Of a stretch of 64,000 nt of DNA, positions 57,930 through 64,000 are shown in pieces (the stretch's first letter is position 1; each line of letters opens with the position of its first letter). The stretch covers positions 3,441,501 to 3,505,500 of the forward strand of contig CM036642.1 in NCBI GenBank assembly GCA_020746105.1. The letters are read 5' to 3'. The notes under the pieces are model-generated. The model made no database searches. It worked only from the letters and a program-made list of their open reading frames with translations, and was not told the DNA's origin. The translations under genes were made by a program, and so were the position numbers. Source of the DNA: Trogon surrucura (lineage: Eukaryota; Chordata; Aves; Trogoniformes; Trogonidae).

Positions 57930-58210
57930 TTTAAGGTGTGCTTTGCGTTATGCAGCTATTACAAATGTTTTCCAATACTTCGAATTATGACTAAATATAA
58001 TTACTTACTGATCCCATCCTTTGTGTTTACATTGCATAATTACTAGCCACTCCTGATGCTTCACAATAAATGACTTTTTATTGATAAATAGATTAGCTAA
58101 TACGGTAAATGATTATTCCCCAGTAAATGAATCAGTATGCTTTTGACTTCAAGTGCCATTAACAATAAATGCATGGATTCAGGACAGCTTATGCATTTTA
58201 CATTAAGCAG
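57930..58210. promoter_or_regulatory. Candidate POU/homeodomain-rich enhancer
   Basis: Contains a POU4/POU3-type TGCATAATTAC at 58033-58043, a TAAATGCATG octamer-like site near 58167-58176 next to ACAATAA (SOX-like), and repeated GATTA, AATAAATGA and TTGATAAATAG motifs. No repeat or coding explanation. This is the densest homeodomain-type cluster in the second half of the window. Confidence 0.35.
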
Positions 58211-58916
58211 CCCCTGCATAAATACCCAGAAAGCCGGGACCAGCGCCCAAGGTTGCTCCTTTTTCCCTGTTGCACACACAAACCACCTGTTCAGCTCTTC
58301 CTGAGCTTGCTCTTGTGTTTCTGGGTTCTGAAACCTGCTGCCACACCGACAGCATGGACAGGTTTTCCTGGAAGGCTCTGGAGTTGTTTAAACATTTTCT
58401 GAGGGCAAGGACAGAGCAGAATGAGCTTCTGTGTGAATGCTCTATTCACTGTGTCACCACATAAAATGTAGGTGACTGCCTACCTCTGGCAACTGTTTTC
58501 TTCCCCAAGGCAACTAGCTCGTGGCTCTTGGTTTTTCGTTTGGTGTTTTGTTTGTGGAGTTTTTTTGCGAGCAGCCTATCCAGTCACTGCAGGATTGCTA
58601 CAGTCTGAGCACATCCAGAAAAATTAGTACCAAAGCATCCTTGTTCTGGTCTTACAACAGACTTTGAGCTTATTGGACCCACGTGAGTCAATTCTGGGCA
58701 CTGTCTTGCTGTGGAGCTGAAATGCAGAAACTGTCAGACAGAAAAAGTGGATTGAGGCTCCTTACCCGGAATAGCTGGCTACTAATCAAGGCAATTTTGG
58801 ATCCCGGTTAGAGACTTTGGTACCTGAAGACCCCCTAAGTCTTTTCTGGGTCTGACCCAATCTGCTGAAGGAGTTGACAGTCAAAATGATTTATGGGAGT
58901 AAATTCTAGACCATAT
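58211..58916. other. Unique non-coding sequence
   Basis: Nothing recognised. Confidence 0.5.
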
Positions 58917-58992
58917 GTTGGGTGAAATCTTGGCTCCATTGAAGTGAACTGTGGGGGAGGCAGGGACACTGCCCTGGATTTCATGGCATCAG
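58917..58992. repeat. Inverted-repeat interspersed element
   Basis: GGGTGAAATCTTGGCTCCAT TGAAGTGAACTG at one end and CCCTGGATTTCATGGCATC at the other form imperfect inverted arms. The layout is that of the sauropsid hairpin family with 'tgaaatcctggccccattgaagtcaatgg' arms. Non-coding. Confidence 0.55.
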
Positions 58993-61900
58993 GTTTACAG
59001 CTGCTGCCTGCATGTGGGAAGGGCAATGGGATATAGAACAAATAACTTGTCTCGCTGGCAAGGAGAACGGAGCAAGCTCTGAGCCTTAATTCCACTCTTT
59101 AAGTCAATAGTAAACCTGCTGTTTTAAAGGAGGACTGAACCTAGTAATGGCAATATGATTTTCCCTGTCTGTCACATGATCTGGGTTTATTTTAGTCATT
59201 TAAAGTCCTGTCACTTTCCTTTCTTTCCTCTTTTGCAGTTGCTTTATTACCTGTAATGCTGTCTGAATGATGTATGGGACCTCAAATATCAACATATATT
59301 TTATATATATACAAATATGCTATTCCAGACTCATTACAGCACCAGGATTAAAAAGAAAAAAAAAAAGGCTAAAATCAATGCAACAAAATTGGAACCAGCC
59401 CTTAAATGGACAGGAATTGTAACCTGAGGTTACAGTTCTATATCATGGCATACAATTTGCTGGGTGCCTGCAGTTGCTTTGTATTAAGGTCCCAAGTCCT
59501 GGAAATGTTTTAGCATGTGCTTAACTTTAAGTAAGGTAAATCATTCCCATGGCTGCTCTTTCTGGCCTGTGACTCTTGTTAGGGTGAAGTTGTAGCCGAA
59601 CTCAGAATTCCCTAGACTTCTGCTGCTTTGTAGTGCATTTCAACTCCTCCAGCTCCCCGAATTACTATTAAGTGCATGTGTAAAATTCCAAATATCCCTA
59701 CTGGTACTGTGGGGAGGGATTGTTCTGCTCAGCTTCAGAGGATGGGAAACCTCGTTGTTCTTTGAAAGGACGAATTATTTCCTGGATCAGGTACACAGCT
59801 ATGGGATCAAATCTCAAGATCTTTGACTGGCAACCACGGTGCTGGAAGCTTTTCTCTTTGCAGAAACACAGTCATTGTAGAAAGTAGGATGGCTCCAGAA
59901 ACTTCTGGATATTGGCATGGAGAATTGTCCTTCAAAGGTGAATATACTGCACATGCTAATTTCCCCTGGCTTTGTGCGAGATCTTTTTTAAAGCACAGCG
60001 TGAGAGAGTAAAGCAATCCAGGATGGGCAGATGGTATGGAGGAAATAGTTGCCTACAGCTGCTGGGAGCAGCAAATAATAAAGCAATAGCAGCCAAAACA
60101 TAGGCACATCCAACTATGGGACAGCGAAAACAGAGACCTGGGGTTGGTGCAGAAGAGTGAGAGGTGGGAACAAGTTCAGCTTTCAACATTTGGTCTGTCC
60201 GTGAGCTGAAATATCGTCTTGTTAATTTTTATGATCCCTCTGCGCTGTGGCTCATAGAAAATCGGTAAAGAATTAGCAACTATGAATTGTTACGTTCTAA
60301 ATTTTGACAGAATAAGTTGACTTAGACCTTATTTCTCTAACCAGCTAAACAAGATTGATTCCTAAGAAGTGCGTCTGTGACTCCAGGATTTAGTATGAGC
60401 TGCTGACTCTCATCGGGAGCAGAATAACTCTGTTCTTCACTATCAACAGAGCTGTTGTCAGGAAAGATTTAGGAACAAATGAGCTTCAACCTTAATCTCT
60501 CCACAGAGGTAAAGTAGAAAGCATACTTGCTCACATTTCTCCAGTGCCCACCTATTGCGTAGTCCTTGAGCAGATTAACCTTCTAGAAAACAAAGCCTGC
60601 TGGTATGATATAATCAATGTTTTCTGGGCGCAGACACACATGAAATCAAGACCCCTATGAAATTTAACAATAATAAAGCCAATAATGAAAGAATTTATCG
60701 GTGAACTTAGAGTCCTTACTAGACAATAAGGTTATTTTCTTGGATTTTTTTTTATCTGTATAAAAATCTATAGCAAAACTTTGATTGCATTTAATTACAT
60801 GGGCAGATCCTTAGAGAAGTGATCATTCCCAATGAATATAGGAACTCTTCTATAACTTGGGGGCAAGGGAATGATGTCTAGAATTACTGTTATATCATAG
60901 AAACTGTTCAAAAGGTTTCTTATTCATGTTTATAAAGGTGAAATGCTCATCATGTGGAAAAACTCACTTAATTACTGCACAGGTCAGATACGATGCATTT
61001 TTCATTACGGTGCTGCACTGAACCCTGGCTTGGTGGTGTAATTTGGAATTCATAATACTTCGGTCTACTGAGCAGGCATAGCTGAATTTGCTTATTGGTA
61101 ATAAAAACCCCACCTATGATGTCTTTCTAAGGAAGCAACGTCCGTTTTGCGAACTGAGACAGAATACGTTCAGGTTTGTTTTGAGGGGCAGGTTATGCAA
61201 TGAACTGCAAGTATGACCCAAAGCCTTGTGAAATCCAGCTTCTTCAAGACCTCTTCTGGGGAATAGATCCTCTTCTTAATTGTAAAGAGTGATGGCTGTT
61301 TGAATTTCTTTGTCTTGCTGTACCCTTTATCTGGGAAAGGATATATTTTTCCTCGAAAGCTTTGAGTGGCTTTGGGAAAGCAAGGTGATTGTGCAAGTGT
61401 CGTTAGTTCCAGCAGTCATGAAACAGCTCCATTCCAAATTGACAGGGGTCCTGCTTTCTCATTTAGCCTGGAGGGGTCCTGTTTCTCTCAATTAGTCTTT
61501 GGAAGTGTGTATTTTTTGTCTTATTATTTTGGCGTGCTCGTTGTTGAGAGTCCAGAGCATCCTCTGTGATGGGACTGTGAAAGTGTCTTACTTCAGGGCA
61601 ATCAGAACACGGATGACTTTGAACCTGTGAAAACTTAAGAAACAAAACCACGTATGTTGGTTACTTCTCTCTTTTTATAGCTGGAGAGCTGATAGCCGGA
61701 GAGGAACTGATGGAAGTTAGATGCCTATGACAATTAGAAAGTCACATGTTTAAAAATTATATTATTCTGTACATTCTCCACTACATTATGTGCTTTTCTG
61801 TGCATCTTCAGTTATTCCTGATAACACTGTGGCCCGAGATGTGATCTCAGGATAGCTCCCTATGTCATACAAGAAGTTTAGGACTCTGCTTGATGAGAGA

Positions 61901-61999
61901 TTTGATGCTCTTTGATCTAAAAGCAGGGTTTTCAAAACAGTATTATCCCTTCTTTGAGTCCTTTAAAAATTGTGTTTTGTAATCAGTAAGAAGTGGATT
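58993..61999. other. Unique AT-rich non-coding sequence
   Basis: A (TA)n-like run TATATTTTATATATATAC lies near 59298-59316. An AATTCCACTCTTTAAGTCAATAG trace near 59088-59110 may be one more inverted-repeat remnant. No gene recognised. Confidence 0.5.
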
Positions 62000-64000
62000 T
62001 ATGACGTGAGAGACTAAACAATCTGTACCTCTCCTTTATCGCTAGCGTTACGTGCTCCTGCATTCCTTCTCTCCTCCTCTCCTGTGCTGTGATCACCCTG
62101 GCTGCTCTTAATCGTAGCACACATGCGAGATCAGGGGGGCAATGCGACCCCTTGGGCGCTAGAGCTGGCAAACTGGATGCACAACTGTTCTGGCTTTACT
62201 CCCGCTGCAACTCCCCAGCTCATTGAAAGGCAAAACAGTTAATTAAAAAAATAATTTGCTCCTCTGATAGGATTTGCTCGACACGTGGCAAAACTCTGGA
62301 AGAATTTTGGAAACCAAGATTGATTTACGTTTTTTTTTTTTCATAGAAAATAAATATTATTTAGAAGTCTCTCATTTGAAGAAACGAGTCTTGAAGGTAA
62401 TGAACATCCCGCATCTAAAACATTTCTTCTTTTCTTTGTGAGTTCAGGGTGGAAAGACTCTCAGGTTCTATAAGAAACTGAGTAAAATGATGTTTTGCAT
62501 CTGTGTGTGTTACTTCCATGGCGTGTACCTTTGTAGTTTCAAGAAATTTTAATTAAGCCGGAGGAGTTTGGGTGTTCTGTGTAGCGGTGATTGGTACTAG
62601 CTGGACTATCGATCAATAGAAAGATTTGCTTTATTAGAACAGAAGGAGCACTCTCACAGAATGGAATTTTGGGGGGTCACCCTCACCGCTGCTATTTGTT
62701 TTTACTCTGCAGCATCATAAACCACCTTTTGAAAGACTGCTTTTATGAGCTCATTTTTGGACAACGTAGCAACAGTAAGGTATCAGCACCTGTGTTTTTA
62801 GTTTCTAGGGTGTATTGGTGCCAGGTGGGAAAAGAGTGGGAGACGGAGTCCTTGCAACAACCTTTTGCAACTGGATCTTTACAGCAAGCAAGAGAGACAG
62901 CGAAAAATAGTCAACATTATTTCAGCACAGTGGGGAAGAAGGGATGAAAGCTCTGCAAATGAATTCATTGTGACAACCTTTGTGAAGAATCTGAGTGTTT
63001 GATCTTTTAAAAGATTTAATAATTCTTTTGATAGATTAAAGAATAAACTGCGTGGGAGGAGGTGGAGAAGTTAACTTTCTTCCCCCTATTCTGTCAAAAT
63101 AGTAAATAAAAAGAGCAAATTCCTAAATTTAGCAAGCTTCTCCTCACACCACCTCTTTTTTGCGGGTTGGATGCATGTCAAGTTATAGTTTATCCATTAG
63201 ATAAACACTAGGAAATATGACCCTTTAGATAAAGCTTGTGGACAATGATCTAATGTGCTTATATCCAATGGAAATTGATCTAAAAAGCAAAGTAATTGAA
63301 CGCTTTGAAATCAGTATTTCCACTATGTAGCAATCTATGGAGTCCTCTCTTCCTCCAAAAGGGCAGGCTCTCAATCACAATGTTGTTTTTGTTTTCTGGG
63401 GTTTTTTTCCCCCTGCTTTACCCAGGTTTTCTGCCAGTTGCTGAGACCTTTTGGTATCTGAGCAACACAGGATTTTCCCTGGCAAATGTCTTCAAATGGC
63501 CTCCAACCAATGAAGCCAAGCTCTGAAGGTCTTTGCACTGATACTACTAAACTATATCTTAGAATAATTTTTGATTTCTTTTAGCCTGAAAAATCTTTGC
63601 ATCTTGGATCCTATTGTCAAAGCTAACTCAGGTTCATGATGCTGTGATGCAGGAAGTAAATTTCTCTTACATTTTTTTGAGGTATTGCTTAAAATAAAAA
63701 AAAAAAACAACAACAAAAAGAACCTCACCTCCATGAGTTTAAATTGGCTAGAGTTTTCTATTAAAGGACCTGATATTTTTAAAGTAAAGAAATTGTCCCT
63801 GTTGCAGAAAAACATTTTTCATTGGGGAATCAAACCTTTCTACTTTGAAAAAGTATTTATTCCTTAAAATTAGCAGAGGTTTTTTGGTCTAGGCTGGCCA
63901 TTCGACTTTGGCTAATAAACAAAAGAGTTTTGACTGGTAACAGCTGTCATGTGTAAGTAGGAAAGGGTAGGAAGACTGTGTAATCATTTCCTCATCGAAT
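62000..64000. other. Unique AT-rich non-coding sequence to window end
   Basis: A plus-strand 118-codon open frame at 62591-62947 and a 76-codon frame at 63296-63526 lack domains and splice context. An A-rich tract AAAATAAAAAAAAAAAACAACAAC lies near 63689-63716. Nothing else is recognised. Confidence 0.5.

Noticed and set aside
58340..58365. REST/NRSF site
   Set aside because: Only loose half-site resemblance (GACAGCATGGACAG).
1..64000. CRISPR array, bacterial operon or phage-like system
   Set aside because: No spaced direct repeats, no dense long open frames and clear vertebrate repeat content.

Overview
Vertebrate nuclear DNA, most likely from a bird, with other archosaurs or turtles not excluded. 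The evidence is indirect. There is no bacterial-style gene packing and every open reading frame is short. The recognisable repeats are CR1-like LINE fossils, MIR-type SINE fossils and short inverted-repeat elements of a kind common in sauropsid genomes. Alu, L1 and B-type mammalian repeats are absent. All element assignments come from remembered consensus features, not a database search.

I find no protein-coding exon, tRNA, rRNA or recognisable microRNA. The longest open frames (204, 179, 155, 150 and 145 codons) show no domain, no credible composition and no matching splice sites. I read the window as a gene desert or part of one or more very large introns, so no CDS is reported.

Layout. 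0-7 kb: quiet sequence with poly-T tracts, one MIR fossil and one inverted-repeat fossil. 7.2-10.4 kb: a C-rich pyrimidine tract, a perfect RFX X-box, an AT-rich motif-dense stretch, then CpG-rich patches without a gene, the best orphan CpG-island or promoter-like region here. 10-32 kb: mostly unique sequence with MIR fossils, a GGAT/GATA microsatellite, a perfect 15-bp terminal-inverted-repeat hairpin at 16.7 kb and several homeodomain/POU-rich blocks. 32-34 kb: inverted-repeat fossils, a CR1 3' fragment and a GC-richer block with a TATA-like box and a strong splice-donor motif. 34-42 kb: motif-rich unique sequence, two MIR fossils, and a canonical G-quadruplex next to a near-perfect hairpin at 40.4 kb. 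43.4-44.6 kb: a decayed CR1-like LINE with a readable, frameshifted reverse-transcriptase segment. 45-64 kb: unique sequence with simple repeats, a forkhead/AP-1 motif cluster at 50.4 kb, a CTCF-like site at 55.88 kb, a CR1 3' fragment at 56.4 kb, a POU/homeodomain-rich block at 58 kb and an inverted-repeat fossil at 58.9 kb.

Nothing amounts to a new biological system. The leads worth testing are the G-quadruplex plus hairpin pair, the CpG-rich 8.6-10.3 kb region with its X-box, the possible promoter/first exon near 33.8 kb, and the motif-dense blocks that may be conserved enhancers. Conservation cannot be judged from one sequence, so the enhancer calls are guesses from motif content.
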